From Arthrobacter sp. 260 (GTDB lineage: Bacteria; Actinomycetota; Actinomycetes; Actinomycetales; Micrococcaceae), in contig NZ_JABFOE010000005.1 in NCBI RefSeq assembly GCF_013116745.1, positions 124,001 to 188,000 on the forward strand: a stretch of 64,000 bases of DNA, written 5' to 3'. Shown here one piece after another: positions 63,988 through 64,000 of the stretch; the stretch's first letter is position 1, and each line of letters begins with the position of its first letter. The translations under genes and the position numbers were made by a program. The notes beneath the pieces are model-generated. The model made no database searches and was not told where the DNA came from. It was given only the letters and a program-made list of their open reading frames with translations.

Positions 63988-64000
63988 GCTACGAGGCTGT

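Noticed and set aside
1..64000. tRNA or rRNA genes, insertion sequences, prophage
   Set aside because: No cloverleaf with the expected GTTCGANTC-type arm, no rRNA blocks, no transposase or integrase motifs were found by eye; a tRNA scan would settle the first point.

Overview
The window is a chromosomal segment of a GC-rich Gram-positive actinobacterium, most likely of the family Micrococcaceae (Arthrobacter and relatives). The basis is a glnE-glnA2 pair, a polyphosphate glucokinase, an nrdR-hisD pair and the actinobacterial order mraZ-rsmH-ftsL-ftsI-murE-murF-mraY-murD-ftsW-murG-murC-ftsQ-ftsZ-pgeF-yggS-sepF-yggT-divIVA-lspA-rluD-dnaE with no ftsA. There is also an Rv2175c/PASTA-kinase/class II DAHP synthase neighbourhood. 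MurE carries DDPHDE where DAP-adding enzymes have DNPR, which fits an L-lysine type wall. No rRNA, tRNA, insertion sequence, prophage or CRISPR array was recognised.

Layout. 1-9.7 kb holds core metabolism: glnE (partial), glnA2, a DASS-family anion transporter, panB, map, ppgK, an SDR, nrdR with a well-spaced NrdR-box pair, hisD and a YCII protein. 9.7-14.5 kb holds two divergent units built on Asp23/Gls24 domains. The leftward unit encodes an ECF sigma factor, a protein that joins an anti-sigma-like zinc motif to an Asp23 domain, and a third Asp23-like protein. The rightward unit encodes Asp23, DUF2273, Asp23, DUF6286 and an AmaP-like anchor, with a possible 33-residue peptide. This is the least conventional module in the window and looks like a self-contained envelope-stress circuit.

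14.5-23.3 kb is an accessory stretch: a D-threonine aldolase/D-serine dehydratase-like enzyme, a DHFR-like protein, small membrane and lipoproteins, and redox enzymes. It shows decay: two convergent genes that have both lost their 3' ends at a shared 7-bp junction, a metallo-beta-lactamase-fold gene broken by one extra base, and about 700 bp with no credible gene.

23.3-48.1 kb is almost entirely leftward and holds dnaE, rluD-like, lspA, divIVA, yggT, sepF, yggS, pgeF, ftsZ and the dcw cluster up to mraZ. Most genes overlap by 4 bp or nearly touch. Upstream of mraZ are GTGG-type boxes phased at 10/20 bp. 48-61.3 kb holds a DUF3040 protein, dinB, a polyprenyl diphosphate synthase, an Rv2175c-like DNA-binding protein, a triple-LysM lytic transglycosylase, a four-PASTA Ser/Thr kinase, class II DAHP synthase, an acyltransferase, an esterase-like hydrolase and a membrane protein. 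These are followed by a three-gene unit (XRE-cupin regulator, B3/B4 editing-domain protein, EamA exporter) whose start overlaps a perfect palindrome.

61.9-64 kb holds an island of seven copies of a 17-bp core at strictly alternating 42/41-bp spacing, ending in inverted copies, and then a secreted PKD-like protein and a DUF6318-type lipoprotein.
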